A stretch of 64,000 bases of DNA from CAYOUV01 sp963790075 (GTDB lineage: Bacteria; Chloroflexota; Anaerolineae; Anaerolineales; Villigracilaceae): the NCBI GenBank assembly GCA_963790075.1, contig CAWBNG010000004.1, positions 620,001-684,000 on the forward strand, read 5' to 3'. Every line of letters starts with the position of its first letter. The stretch's first letter is position 1. This document shows, piece by piece, positions 43,979 through 54,396 of this stretch. Both the position numbers and the translations under genes were made by a program. The notes beneath the pieces are model-generated. The model was given only the letters and a program-made list of their open reading frames with translations. It did not search any database and was not told where the DNA came from.

Positions 43979-44445
43979 GATTTCTCCCTGCTAATTGATA
44001 CCTTTTTAGCAAGATTTGTAATTGAACAGGCCTGAAAAAACTTTTGGGAGGGAGAAATGTTTTTGTAAATTTCTATTTGGCGTGGGTCTAACTCGTTGAG
44101 CGCAGCTACAAGCGCTTTTTCTAGATTGGGGTGGAGCGCTGGTTTCCCTGCAAAAAAGTATCCTGGTTGTTCACTTTTACGACTATATTTCATTACGTAC
44201 CCGGCTTGTTTCAGCGCAGCTTTCACAACGCGCATGTCGCGATAGAAATTATCTTCCCAACTCTTTTCACCAAAACAGGCGTACCCCATGAGTGTCTCTA
44301 CCCGGTCGATAAGTCCCTGACGGGTAAGGTATCTCTCTTGCCAAAGTATGCGCAGCAAATAGACACGCCTAGCGGTTACCGGGTCCCTTTTCTGTGCGTC
44401 TAAAAACAAATAGGTTTGAGCTTCTTCAGGTAATTGGGTCAACAT
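43975..44445 (-). CDS. Unknown protein paired with the nucleotidyltransferase (candidate antitoxin/regulator)
   Basis: A 156-residue protein, not recognised by name. Residues 28-90 (LLRILWQERYLTRQGLIDRVETLMG, then DNFYRDMRVVKAALKQAGYVMKYSR) look like a winged helix, while the C-terminal part is helical and basic. It is the first gene of a two-gene unit with a consensus promoter and a palindromic operator over the -35. This resembles bicistronic toxin-antitoxin pairs of the AbiE type in which the upstream winged-helix gene represses the promoter and counters a nucleotidyltransferase. Function is inference from layout. Confidence 0.65.
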   Translation of the reverse strand: MLTQLPEEAQTYLFLDAQKRDPVTARRVYLLRILWQERYLTRQGLIDRVETLMGYACFGEKSWEDNFYRDMRVVKAALKQAGYVMKYSRKSEQPGYFFAGKPALHPNLEKALVAALNELDPRQIEIYKNISPSQKFFQACSITNLAKKVSISREKS

Positions 44446-44465
44446 AAGTGCCTCGGTCCCACTCC

Positions 44466-44503
44466 ATCATAGCAACACAAACATGATTTGTCAATCAGGT
44501 TTG
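44466..44503 (-). promoter_or_regulatory. Promoter and palindromic operator of the nucleotidyltransferase pair
   Basis: On the minus strand TTGACA (44489-44494), 17 bases, TATGAT (44466-44471): near-perfect sigma-70 promoter. A dyad at 44478-44503, CAAAC-N2-GATT-N4-AATC-N2-GTTTG, covers the -35 and part of the spacer, as expected for autorepression by the first gene product. ATG 44445 follows 20 bases after the -10, with GAGG in between. Confidence 0.75.
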
Positions 44504-44619
44504 TTTTTATGTGCTTATTCTTCTGAAGCCGGAGGCTACCCGGTCTGAGGTTTACATCCCTGGTTGAGGCAAAAAATCCGGTGGATGTCCGTTGTTCGCG
44601 GTTTGCTAACTTACCAGGC

Positions 44620-46815
<2,196 letters not shown>

Positions 46816-46822
46816 TGAGACA

Positions 46823-46828
46823 AGTATA
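46823..46828 (-). promoter_or_regulatory. -10 hexamer of recD2, leaderless arrangement
   Basis: TATACT on the minus strand, seven bases before the recD2 ATG; a weak TTTATA lies 17 bases further upstream. Same geometry as ligA, comM and the RlmI-like gene. Confidence 0.45.
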
Positions 46829-46906
46829 CTCGTCAGTTAACAAAATATAAAATTTTGACCAAACTATATACAACCCGCAAGAATTTTGTGGGATCGATAT
46901 CCATAG

Positions 46907-47041
46907 CGAAGTGCCGCGCGAGGACATCACTGGGTGCTGAAGCTGGCGCGTACCATTGCGGATCTGGCGGGGAACGATGATATTCTGTCTGTGCATCTGG
47001 CAGAGGCGTTGCAATACCGTCCGAAGTTGATGTTGGGGTAG
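46907..47041 (+). pseudogene. comM: ComM, 3' fragment
   Basis: In frame to the stop at 47039-47041 this stretch reads SAARGHHWVLKLARTIADL, AGNDDILSVHLAEALQYRP, the conserved C-terminal helix bundle of ComM/YifB. An in-frame stop at 46904 and no start codon show it is a remnant. It has the same orientation as the 5' fragment at 43174-43356. About 400 codons of the AAA+ core are absent and replaced by the nucleotidyltransferase pair and recD2. Confidence 0.88.
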
Positions 47042-47272
47042 CTAATATCTTACGGATACATCAGTTCGTTGGGATCACACCGCACCGTAACGATTCGGTA
47101 CAGTGAAACCAGAGGTCGCAAGTAAGCGTCCCGAATGGGGCATCGAGTCCTTTGCCTTGATAAGGCTATGATTTAAAAAATGATTCAAGAACAGTTTACG
47201 AATTACCAGTTGAAAGAGTTGTGAAGGGGAATATAGTAAACCTTAAAATATTGTGATCAATTTCCGAATGGG
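47042..47272 (+). other. Non-coding stretch between the comM scar and the ROK promoter
   Basis: With the adjoining segments, bases 46816-47340 lack an intact gene: recD2 promoter, the comM tail (46907-47041), this stretch, and the ROK promoter/operator. I see no ORF of note, hairpin or RNA gene in 47042-47272. Confidence 0.5.
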
Positions 47273-47333
47273 TTGCTTTTTGGATTTTGGTGTTGTATAA
47301 TATCTTTGTAAGTTCATTGAATTTACAAAGATA
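47273..47333 (+). promoter_or_regulatory. Promoter and 33-bp palindromic operator of the amino-sugar operon
   Basis: TTGCTT (47273-47278), 17 bases, TATAAT (47296-47301). The -10 runs straight into an almost perfect palindrome, 47301-47333: outer arms TATCTTTGTAA and TTACAAAGATA, inner arms TTCA and TGAA around a single central base. It covers the transcription start, so bound ROK repressor would block initiation. The operator ends seven bases before the ROK start codon. Confidence 0.8.
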
Positions 47334-47340
47334 AGCTACT

Positions 47341-48546
47341 ATGTCCGAAAGAAAAGCCACCCATCAGCAGACAAAACTTCATAATCGTGACCTGGTGCTT
47401 AAGGTTATTTTCAATCATGATGCCATCAGCCGGGCGGAAATCGCGCGTCTGACCAAACTGACACGTGCTACCGTTTCGGACATGATCGGCACCTTGCTTG
47501 ATGAAGGTTTGGTTGAAGAAATTGGTTACGGCGAATCAATCGGTGGAAAGGCGCCTATTCTTCTGAGCCTGATCGCGGACTCGCGCTATCTGATCGGCCT
47601 GAATCTGGCACAGGACAAATTTATCGGTTCGGTGGTTAATTTGCGGGGGGAGATCAAGGAAACGGTAGAGTTCCCTGTTAACGGTAACGATGGGGAGCAA
47701 GCCCTGCAACTGATTTACCATATCCTAAATCAACTGACAGAAAAAGAATGGAAACCGCTGGTCGGAATTGGCATTGGAACACCTGGTCTGGTCAATACAC
47801 GTGAAGGGGTGGTGATCAATGCGGTCAATCTCGATTGGCAGGATCTGCCATTAGCCAACCTGCTTGAATCGCGATACCGGTTGCCAGTGACAGTTCTGAA
47901 CGACAGCCAGGCAACAGCGATCGGCGAATTCGTATACGGTACCAACCATCCAGCCGAAGGAAATCTGGTGGTGATCACCATCAAGCATGGTATCGGAGCC
48001 GGTATCTTGATCAATGGCGGCCTGTATCAGGGGGATGGCGGTGGTGCAGGTGAAATTGGCCACATCATGGCACAGGAAAACGGAGAGCTTTGTCGCTGTG
48101 GGCAATATGGCTGCCTTGAAACTGTTGCCAGTGCAAAGGCAATTGTCCAACGCGCCATCAATTTAGCGCCAGATTATGCTGATTCAGAACTGGCAAAAGA
48201 CGCCGAAAACATTTCTCTCGATACCATTGAGGCCGCCTGGCAAACCAACGACCCGCTGGCAGAGAAAGTTGTGTCAGATGCAGCCCACTATTTAGGGACT
48301 TCTATTGCCAACCTGGTAGGAATTCTTAATATCCAAAAAATTGTCCTGACTGGAGATATTGATCGCTTTGGCGAAGCATGGCTTCAATCAGTTGGAGAAT
48401 CAGTAACCCATGCGACGCTGTTGAGAATGGCGCAAGATACGCAACTCGAATTCGGCACGTTGGAATTCAAAGCCTGCATCCTGGGCGCGTCCGCTTTTAT
48501 GCTGCTCGATAACTATTCCCTGCTATTTACACAAAATACTGACTAG
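47341..48546 (+). CDS. ROK-family transcriptional repressor
   Basis: NagC/XylR-type regulator of 401 residues. The N-terminal winged helix (residues 12-75: LVLKVIFNHDAISRAEIARLTKLTRATVSDMIGTLL) is followed by a sugar-kinase-like ROK domain with GIGIGTPGLVN, LNDSQATAIGEF, and the zinc site GEIGHIMAQENGELCRCGQYGCLETVAS. Transcription probably starts within the operator just upstream, so the protein likely represses its own operon and releases it when an amino sugar binds. There is no strong ribosome-binding site before ATG 47341. First gene of a long rightward operon. Confidence 0.95.
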   Translation: MSERKATHQQTKLHNRDLVLKVIFNHDAISRAEIARLTKLTRATVSDMIGTLLDEGLVEEIGYGESIGGKAPILLSLIADSRYLIGLNLAQDKFIGSVVNLRGEIKETVEFPVNGNDGEQALQLIYHILNQLTEKEWKPLVGIGIGTPGLVNTREGVVINAVNLDWQDLPLANLLESRYRLPVTVLNDSQATAIGEFVYGTNHPAEGNLVVITIKHGIGAGILINGGLYQGDGGGAGEIGHIMAQENGELCRCGQYGCLETVASAKAIVQRAINLAPDYADSELAKDAENISLDTIEAAWQTNDPLAEKVVSDAAHYLGTSIANLVGILNIQKIVLTGDIDRFGEAWLQSVGESVTHATLLRMAQDTQLEFGTLEFKACILGASAFMLLDNYSLLFTQNTD

Positions 48547-48554
48547 GAAGAGCA

Positions 48555-49940
48555 ATGTCGCATCTCGAACTGGTTTCACCCAAACTCATCCCGCCCCTCG
48601 ACGAGGGCTTTCGTCCGGCGGCGTTGGCGAATCGAAACTTTCAGGCGCTGGTAAAGTCGGTTAGGGTCTCGCTGGTCATCGGTCTGGGAAGAAGCGGGGG
48701 CGAGTTCTCCCGTTTCGAAACAAGCGTCTATCCCGCAGGTCATCCCAACGCGGTGGCCAACTTCCAATATGTTGAAAGGCTGGTTAAGTTCCTGCTCTGG
48801 CAGCGCGGCGGATTCCGGATCTACATCGGCGGACCGCGGGAAATTAGCGAGTACATCCGCAAGTGCTATGCGTCGGATGGCACACAGAAATTTGACCATG
48901 ACTTCATGGGCGAGCAGGTCTACGAGCAGACGCTTGAAGTGGTTTCCTGTGATGTGGATGAAGTGCCCGCTTCGCGCGAGACCGGGAAGCTGCTCGGCCG
49001 TAATTTGGCTGGTTCTCGCATCGGGTTTGACCTGGGCGCCTCGGATCGGAAGGTGAGTGCCGTTGTGGACGGGAAGGTGGTCTACAGCGAGGAGGTGGTT
49101 TGGGAGCCGCGCAAGCACGACGACCCGGAATATTACTATCACGAGGTGCTGACCGCACTGAAAACGGCAGCAGGCAAAATGTCACGGGTGGATGCGATTG
49201 GCGGCAGTTCGGCTGGCATTTACATTGATAACCGTCCGATGGTTGCGTCGCTTTTCCGTAATATCCCGAAGGAACGCTATGGCGAAGTGCGGAACCTGTT
49301 CCAGCGCATCCAGCGCGAGATGGGCGTGCCGTTGGAGATCATTAATGATGGCGACGTAACCGCGCTGGCGGGTTCGATGTCGCTGGAAGATAACGGTATT
49401 TTGGGCATTGCGATGGGCTCCAGCGAGGCAGCGGGCTACGTGGACATGAACGGTCACATCATGGGCTGGTTGAACGAGTTGGCTTTTGCGCCGATCGATT
49501 ACAGCCCGACCGCGCCGGAGGAGGAATGGTCAGGAGACGTGGGCTGTGGAGCTTCATACCTTTCGCAGCAGTGCGTTTTCCGGCTGGCGCCCAAGGCGGG
49601 AATCGAGATCCCAAACGACCTGTCCGATGCCGACCGCTTGAAATTCGTGCAGGAAAAGCTAGAAGCCGGGCACGAAGGTGCTGTGAAGATCTGGCAAAGC
49701 ATGGGCATTTATCTGGGCTACGGCCTGGCGCATTATGCTGATTTTTATGACATCAAGCACGTGTTGATTTTGGGGCGCTGCACATCTGGGCGCGGCGGAG
49801 ACTTGATTTTGGAAGGCGCGAAGGAAGTGTTGCGCGTTGAATTCCCGGAACTGGCGGAGCGTATTCACATCCAATTGCCGGATGAAAAGAGTCGCCGGGT
49901 TGGACAGTCCATTGCTGCGGCGAGTTTACCGGTTTTGTAG
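48555..49940 (+). CDS. ROK-like sugar kinase (probable N-acetylhexosamine kinase)
   Basis: A 461-residue ASKHA-fold protein. After a ~150-residue N-terminal extension of unclear role it has GFDLGASDRKVSAVVDGKVVY (phosphate 1), IGGSSAGIYIDNRP, EIINDGDVTALAGSMSLED and GIAMGSSEAAGYVDMNGHI. The zinc motif typical of ROK regulators is not present in standard form. It starts eight bases after the ROK repressor and is followed by a PIG-L deacetylase, so phosphorylation of an N-acetylated sugar before or after deacetylation is the likely role. Substrate is inference. Confidence 0.8.
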   Translation: MSHLELVSPKLIPPLDEGFRPAALANRNFQALVKSVRVSLVIGLGRSGGEFSRFETSVYPAGHPNAVANFQYVERLVKFLLWQRGGFRIYIGGPREISEYIRKCYASDGTQKFDHDFMGEQVYEQTLEVVSCDVDEVPASRETGKLLGRNLAGSRIGFDLGASDRKVSAVVDGKVVYSEEVVWEPRKHDDPEYYYHEVLTALKTAAGKMSRVDAIGGSSAGIYIDNRPMVASLFRNIPKERYGEVRNLFQRIQREMGVPLEIINDGDVTALAGSMSLEDNGILGIAMGSSEAAGYVDMNGHIMGWLNELAFAPIDYSPTAPEEEWSGDVGCGASYLSQQCVFRLAPKAGIEIPNDLSDADRLKFVQEKLEAGHEGAVKIWQSMGIYLGYGLAHYADFYDIKHVLILGRCTSGRGGDLILEGAKEVLRVEFPELAERIHIQLPDEKSRRVGQSIAAASLPVL

Positions 49941-49947
49941 GTGAATT

Positions 49948-50796
49948 ATGAAATTTAATCTTGATACTGCCGAAATTTTTATTCCTGACGGAACGCCGGA
50001 AGAAGAAGCGTTAGCGCGTACGACGCATCTTTGTCTCGCCGCGCATCAAGACGACATCGAAATCATGGCCGCCGGGCCGATCATGGATTGTTTCCAGCGT
50101 GATGACAAGTGGTTCACGGGTGTGGTCGTGACCGATGGGCGCGGCTCGCCCCGGAACGGCCTGTACGGAAAATTTACAGATGAAGAAATGCGTCTGGTGC
50201 GTTTCAAAGAGCAGCGCAAGGCTGCTTATGTAGGCGAATTTGCCGTCCAGGTTATGTTGGATTATCCGAGTAAGGTTGTGAAGGATAGCGGTAGCAAGTC
50301 CCCGGTCGAGGATATGGTTGCGCTGCTGAAGGCAACCCGTCCACAGGTAGTATTCACGCACAATCTGGCAGATAAGCACGAGACTCACGTTGCGGTTGCA
50401 GTGCGAGTCATCACGGCCCTGCGGGAATTGTCGGAGCACGAACGTCCGCAAAAGGTATACGGCTGCGAAGTCTGGCGGGACCTGGACTGGATGCTGGATG
50501 AAGACAAGGCCACTTTCGATCTGTCGGAACAGGAAAATTTGCAGGCTGCCTTGCTGGGTGTGTACGATTCACAGATCAGCGGCGGCAAGCGCTATGATCT
50601 GGCTTCCCTGGCGCGGCGACGAGCGAATGCCACCTATTTTGCATCCCATGATGTAGATGACGCCACTGGCCTGTCCTATGCAATGGAACTGACTCCCCTG
50701 GTCACAAACCCGGACCTGGACATCCAGGAATATATACAAAGCTATATTGACCGGTTTGCAGGTGAAGTGAAAAAGATAATTACACGGATGTTGTAA
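49948..50796 (+). CDS. PIG-L/LmbE-family deacetylase
   Basis: Zinc-dependent N-deacetylase of 282 residues, acting typically on GlcNAc moieties. It has the AHxDD motif as LAAHQDDIEI (AHPDD in most members) and the distal zinc histidine in FTHNLADKHETHVAV. ATG 49948 is seven bases after the kinase gene. In context it could remove the acetyl group from an imported or phosphorylated N-acetylglucosamine derivative, doing the work usually done by NagA, which is not present here. Confidence 0.9.
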   Translation: MKFNLDTAEIFIPDGTPEEEALARTTHLCLAAHQDDIEIMAAGPIMDCFQRDDKWFTGVVVTDGRGSPRNGLYGKFTDEEMRLVRFKEQRKAAYVGEFAVQVMLDYPSKVVKDSGSKSPVEDMVALLKATRPQVVFTHNLADKHETHVAVAVRVITALRELSEHERPQKVYGCEVWRDLDWMLDEDKATFDLSEQENLQAALLGVYDSQISGGKRYDLASLARRRANATYFASHDVDDATGLSYAMELTPLVTNPDLDIQEYIQSYIDRFAGEVKKIITRML

Positions 50797-50842
50797 AAAA
50801 AAGAAAAGCGAAAGGAGGTGACGCCTTAACAGTAAAAAAGCA

Positions 50843-50918
50843 CGCAGGCCATCTAAATCAAAACAGACAGAAAGATGACCTGCGCGGAGTTCCGGATGAG
50901 CGCGAACTCATCCCGGGA
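50843..50918 (+). other. Two intergenic hairpins before the binding-protein gene
   Basis: First stem: 50843-50853 with 50874-50884 (10 of 11 pairs). Second: GGATGAG (50894-50900) with CTCATCC (50907-50913), extended by TCC/GGGA. A perfect AAAGGAGGTG at 50811-50820 is followed by no open frame. The structures may mark a processing or stabilising site that raises expression of the downstream binding protein. Confidence 0.55.
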
Positions 50919-50961
50919 ATATTGTAAGCTCTAAAATAAAGAATTTCAAGGAGTGAGAAAA

Positions 50962-52314
50962 ATGCGTACCAAATTGTTCGTTTTACTGATGCTTGTTAGC
51001 ATCGTTTTGAGCGCTTGCGGTGGGCAAGCGACCACTCAGGCTCCTAGTAATAGCAACGAATCCCCTTTAGCTACGGAGGCCCCGGCTGCCACATCTACCA
51101 CCCTAAAGATCTACCTGTTGGATTACACGCCGGATACCATTACCTGGCTCAAGAGCGACATCAATCCCGCTTTCGAAGCCGCCAACCCAGGTGTAACGGT
51201 TGAAATCACCGAAGGTACCTGGTCGGGTTGGGACACCACCTTCAGTGGTTTCTTTGCCGCTGGTGAAGGTCCCGACATCATCAACCTGGGTTCCGAGATG
51301 AACACCCTCTACGGCGCATCCCTGGCCGACATGGATCCCTATCTGGGCGTGGCCGCCTGGCCCGAAATCGCTAACTTCGGTCCTGCGCTCGAGAATGCCA
51401 AGTACCAAGGCAAACTGCGCGGTCTGCCGATCTTCACCGCACCGCGCTATGTCTTCTGCCGCACCGACCTGATGGAAGCCTCTGGCTGGAACACTGGCAC
51501 GCCGCAGAACTTTGCTGAATGGGTAGATTATGCAGGTAAGGCCTCTGTTATCGACCCGGCGACCAATTCACTGACCCAGCAGGCGCTCGTCCCGGTAGAT
51601 GCCGGTTCGATGGCTGACTGGCAGTGGTGGCTGCTCGTCTACTACTCCCTTGGCGGCCAACTGTACAAGGCCGATGGCACCCCTAACTTCGATTCCCCTG
51701 AAGCGCTGGCCACCACCCAGTTCATGCTGGACATGCGCCAGGCCACCTACGGACCCGCATCTGACGCAGTCGGCGCCCTCCCGGCCGGACAGGGATCTGT
51801 GATCGATGTCAATGACGAAACCGGTAAAGATAACGGCGCAGTGTGCCTGGCGCACTCTGGTTGGGCTGCGCCGGCCTTCGACCGCCCGATCTGGGACAAG
51901 GTTACGATCGATCCGTTCTACGGCGATCCCGCCAACTTCCCCAACAGCAAGCCGGTTGTCCTGGCCTTCAATGATTGGCTGGCCGTGGCTGACTACAGCC
52001 CCAACAAAGAGCTGGCCGCCGAATGGCTCAAGATGGCCTTCTCTAAGGAAGCCAACAATAAATGGAATGAGACCATGGGCCTGATCCCGGCTCGCAACGA
52101 TTCCCAATATGGCTACGTAGTTGACTCTCCGCAACTCAAGCGCGAAGCGGAGTTGGCTGCCCAGTACGGTGTCGGTTTTGCCGGTATCGAAGAAGCTGCC
52201 AAGCTCTCCACTATCATGCAGGATGCCCTCGGCAAGCTCATCACTGAAGAATTGAGCCCCGAAGAAGTCGTTGCAAAGATTCAAACCGAATACTCCGACG
52301 CTCTGGGCAAATAA
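50962..52314 (+). CDS. Sugar ABC transporter substrate-binding lipoprotein (CUT1-type)
   Basis: Family 1 extracellular solute-binding protein, 450 residues. Signal peptide with lipobox LSAC (Cys19), then a Ser/Thr/Pro-rich tether (about 20-45), then the binding fold with NPAFEAANPGVTVEI, GEGPDIINLGSE and a C-terminal AAEWLKMAFSKEANNKWNE. It delivers an oligo- or amino sugar to the two permeases encoded downstream. ATG 50962 with AAGGAGTG upstream; GTG 50953 is a less likely start. It is flanked by hairpins on both sides, the usual arrangement for over-expression relative to permeases. Confidence 0.95.
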   Translation: MRTKLFVLLMLVSIVLSACGGQATTQAPSNSNESPLATEAPAATSTTLKIYLLDYTPDTITWLKSDINPAFEAANPGVTVEITEGTWSGWDTTFSGFFAAGEGPDIINLGSEMNTLYGASLADMDPYLGVAAWPEIANFGPALENAKYQGKLRGLPIFTAPRYVFCRTDLMEASGWNTGTPQNFAEWVDYAGKASVIDPATNSLTQQALVPVDAGSMADWQWWLLVYYSLGGQLYKADGTPNFDSPEALATTQFMLDMRQATYGPASDAVGALPAGQGSVIDVNDETGKDNGAVCLAHSGWAAPAFDRPIWDKVTIDPFYGDPANFPNSKPVVLAFNDWLAVADYSPNKELAAEWLKMAFSKEANNKWNETMGLIPARNDSQYGYVVDSPQLKREAELAAQYGVGFAGIEEAAKLSTIMQDALGKLITEELSPEEVVAKIQTEYSDALGK

Positions 52315-52323
52315 GGCCCGATA

Positions 52324-52366
52324 AGAACAGAAAGCTGGATGGGGTTATCCCATCCAGCTTTGTTCT
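52324..52366 (+). terminator. Hairpin between binding protein and permease (attenuator)
   Basis: AAAGCTGGATGGG (52331-52343) pairs perfectly with CCCATCCAGCTTT (52349-52361), extended by AGAAC/GTTCT. It lies 10 bases after the binding-protein stop. No T run beyond TTT, so it probably attenuates or protects the upstream mRNA rather than ending transcription fully. Confidence 0.75.
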
Positions 52367-52386
52367 CTAAACAACGAGGTTGTCTT

Positions 52387-53541
52387 ATGCGCGAAAATCC
52401 ATATCTGTACGCACTTGTCACCGCCGTTGCAGCCATTATTTTCATTATTTTATCAAGCTATGGAGTTGGTTTCCTGGCTCGCTTCATCGTAAAACTGACC
52501 GGGGCCACTCGCAGGAAACAGGAAAATACCTTTGCCGGTTATTTGTTTGCATCTCCCTGGATCGTTGGTTTTCTGATTTTCGTCATCGTTCCAATGGGAT
52601 TTTCGCTTTACTGGAGTTTCACCGACTACCGTGTCATCTCCAATCAACCTGCCAACTGGGTTGGATTTGACAACTACGCCCAACTCATCTTAAAAGACAG
52701 CGGATTCCGCGCTTCCATCATCAACACTCTTTATCTGACTGCTATCGGCCTGCCGCTACAAATGGCAGTTGCCCTGTTCCTGGCCGTGATGCTCAACCAG
52801 AACATGAAAGGCGAACGCGTCTTTCGCATGGCGTTTTACCTGCCCGTGATTTTAGGTTTTAATACCGCCGTCCTGTTAGCCTGGCGGTTGATGCTCAATA
52901 CCGGGACTGGCATTATCAACCAGATGATCCGGGCTGTGACCGAAGCTTTCCCGCCTTTTGGCTATCTCAGCCGGGCGCTGATCTTCATCCAGGAACTGAC
53001 CAGCGCCTTCTTCCTGGGACTGAGCAGCGGCAAATTCAACTTAATGACAAAGGTATGGGAGGCTGGCTTCCCGGCTGCCAACCGGGTTCCGCTCTGGGTG
53101 CAGAGTCCGCTCTGGTCCAAAATGTCCGTTGTTTTGTTGATGATCTGGGGCTGCGGTGCGATGATGCTGATCTTCCTCGCAGGCCTAAAGAACATCCCAC
53201 AGGAATTGCTCGAAGCCGCCGAAGTGGACGGCGCGAACAATTGGAAGCGCTTCTGGAAGATTTCTTTTCCGCTTCTCACCCCCTACATCTTCTACAATCT
53301 GATCGTTGGCATGATCAATTCACTGCAAATATTTGAGCCGATCTACGTGCTCTACCGCGACAACCAGCCGCTCATTCCATCCGCCATGTCAATGGTCTAC
53401 TATCTCTGGCAGGCCAGTTTCAGTCACTTTGAGATTGGCTACGGTTCGGCCATCTCGTGGATCATTTTTATCATCATCCTGATTGTGACAGTTATCCAGT
53501 TCAAGATGCAGGACCGCTGGGTCCACTACGACCTGTACTAG
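52387..53541 (+). CDS. Sugar ABC transporter permease (MalF-like)
   Basis: Membrane subunit of a CUT1 importer, 384 residues, with seven to eight hydrophobic segments. A first helix pair (residues 8-50) precedes the standard core YLFASPWIVGFLIFVIVPMGFSLYWSFTDYR. The EAA loop that contacts the ATPase is EAAEVDGANNWKRFWKISFPLL. A ~50-residue insertion (IRAVTEAFPPFGYLSRALIF to PLWVQSPLWSK) lies before it, longer than usual. ATG 52387 with GAGG upstream is used rather than an earlier in-frame start inside the hairpin. Confidence 0.95.
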   Translation: MRENPYLYALVTAVAAIIFIILSSYGVGFLARFIVKLTGATRRKQENTFAGYLFASPWIVGFLIFVIVPMGFSLYWSFTDYRVISNQPANWVGFDNYAQLILKDSGFRASIINTLYLTAIGLPLQMAVALFLAVMLNQNMKGERVFRMAFYLPVILGFNTAVLLAWRLMLNTGTGIINQMIRAVTEAFPPFGYLSRALIFIQELTSAFFLGLSSGKFNLMTKVWEAGFPAANRVPLWVQSPLWSKMSVVLLMIWGCGAMMLIFLAGLKNIPQELLEAAEVDGANNWKRFWKISFPLLTPYIFYNLIVGMINSLQIFEPIYVLYRDNQPLIPSAMSMVYYLWQASFSHFEIGYGSAISWIIFIIILIVTVIQFKMQDRWVHYDLY

Positions 53542-53550
53542 GAGACCCTT

Positions 53551-54393
53551 ATGCGCGACATCTGGCCAATTATCAAACGCATCTTGCTCTACATCTTCCT
53601 GACAGGCGCGACCGTTCTTATGAGCTTTCCTCTGTTCTGGATGATTTCATCCTCGCTAAAAACCCTTGAAGAGACCAACTCGGCAGGCATCATCTGGTTC
53701 CCGAAGGCCCCTACGCTTGCGGCTTATATCAGCGTCTTCCAAAACGAAGCCTTCTTGCGTTCCTATTTCAACACCGTTTTCTACACCACTCTGTCGCTGG
53801 CTGGCACGCTCTTATCCATTGCGGTGGTAGCCTATGCCTTCAGCCGCATTGAATGGCCCGGGCGCAACCTGGTCTTCTTCCTGATGCTTTCAACCATGTT
53901 GATTCCACCGCAGGCGCTTATCGTCCCGCAATACGTTTTCTTCAACAAGCTGCATTGGGTCGGCACCTTCAACCCCATCATCATTCCTGGCTTCTTCGCG
54001 GGTGGCGCGGCGATGGTCTTTCTTTTGCGGCAATCAATGGCGCAAATTCCCAAAGAACTGGACGAATCCGCCTTTGTTGATGGCGCCAATCATATCCAGA
54101 TTTTTTGGGAAGTCGTCATGCCGCTCATCAAAGCACCGCTAGCCACCGTCGCCACCTTCCTCTTTGTCGGTCTGTGGAACAGTCTGCTGGCTCCGCTCAT
54201 GTACCTGCAAACCGTCGATCTCTACACCCTGCCCGTTTACGTTTCCACACTCTACAACATCAACCTGACCGTCCAGCAGTGGCCGACTATCATGACCGCC
54301 GCCATGCTTACCACCGTCCCGCTCATGGTCGTGTTCTTCTTTGCCCAGCGCTTCATTCTAGAGGGTGTGGTTGTTTCCGGGCTGAAAGGCTAA
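53551..54393 (+). CDS. Sugar ABC transporter permease (MalG-like)
   Basis: Second membrane subunit, 280 residues with six helices. It begins RDIWPIIKRILLYIFLTGATVLMSFPLFWMISSSLK, and its EAA loop reads DESAFVDGANHIQIFWEVVMPLIKAPL. Starts ten bases after the first permease. No ATP-binding subunit is encoded in the operon, so a shared MsmX/UgpC-type ATPase elsewhere in the genome is probably used, as is common for CUT1 systems. Confidence 0.95.
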   Translation: MRDIWPIIKRILLYIFLTGATVLMSFPLFWMISSSLKTLEETNSAGIIWFPKAPTLAAYISVFQNEAFLRSYFNTVFYTTLSLAGTLLSIAVVAYAFSRIEWPGRNLVFFLMLSTMLIPPQALIVPQYVFFNKLHWVGTFNPIIIPGFFAGGAAMVFLLRQSMAQIPKELDESAFVDGANHIQIFWEVVMPLIKAPLATVATFLFVGLWNSLLAPLMYLQTVDLYTLPVYVSTLYNINLTVQQWPTIMTAAMLTTVPLMVVFFFAQRFILEGVVVSGLKG

Positions 54394-54396
54394 TGC

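Noticed and set aside
47042..47272. Possible small RNA or tRNA gene
   Set aside because: No cloverleaf, no terminator and no strong stem could be found by eye.
49948..50796. Assignment of the PIG-L protein to mycothiol or bacillithiol synthesis
   Set aside because: Partner genes for those thiols are absent; the neighbours are amino-sugar transport and hydrolysis genes.
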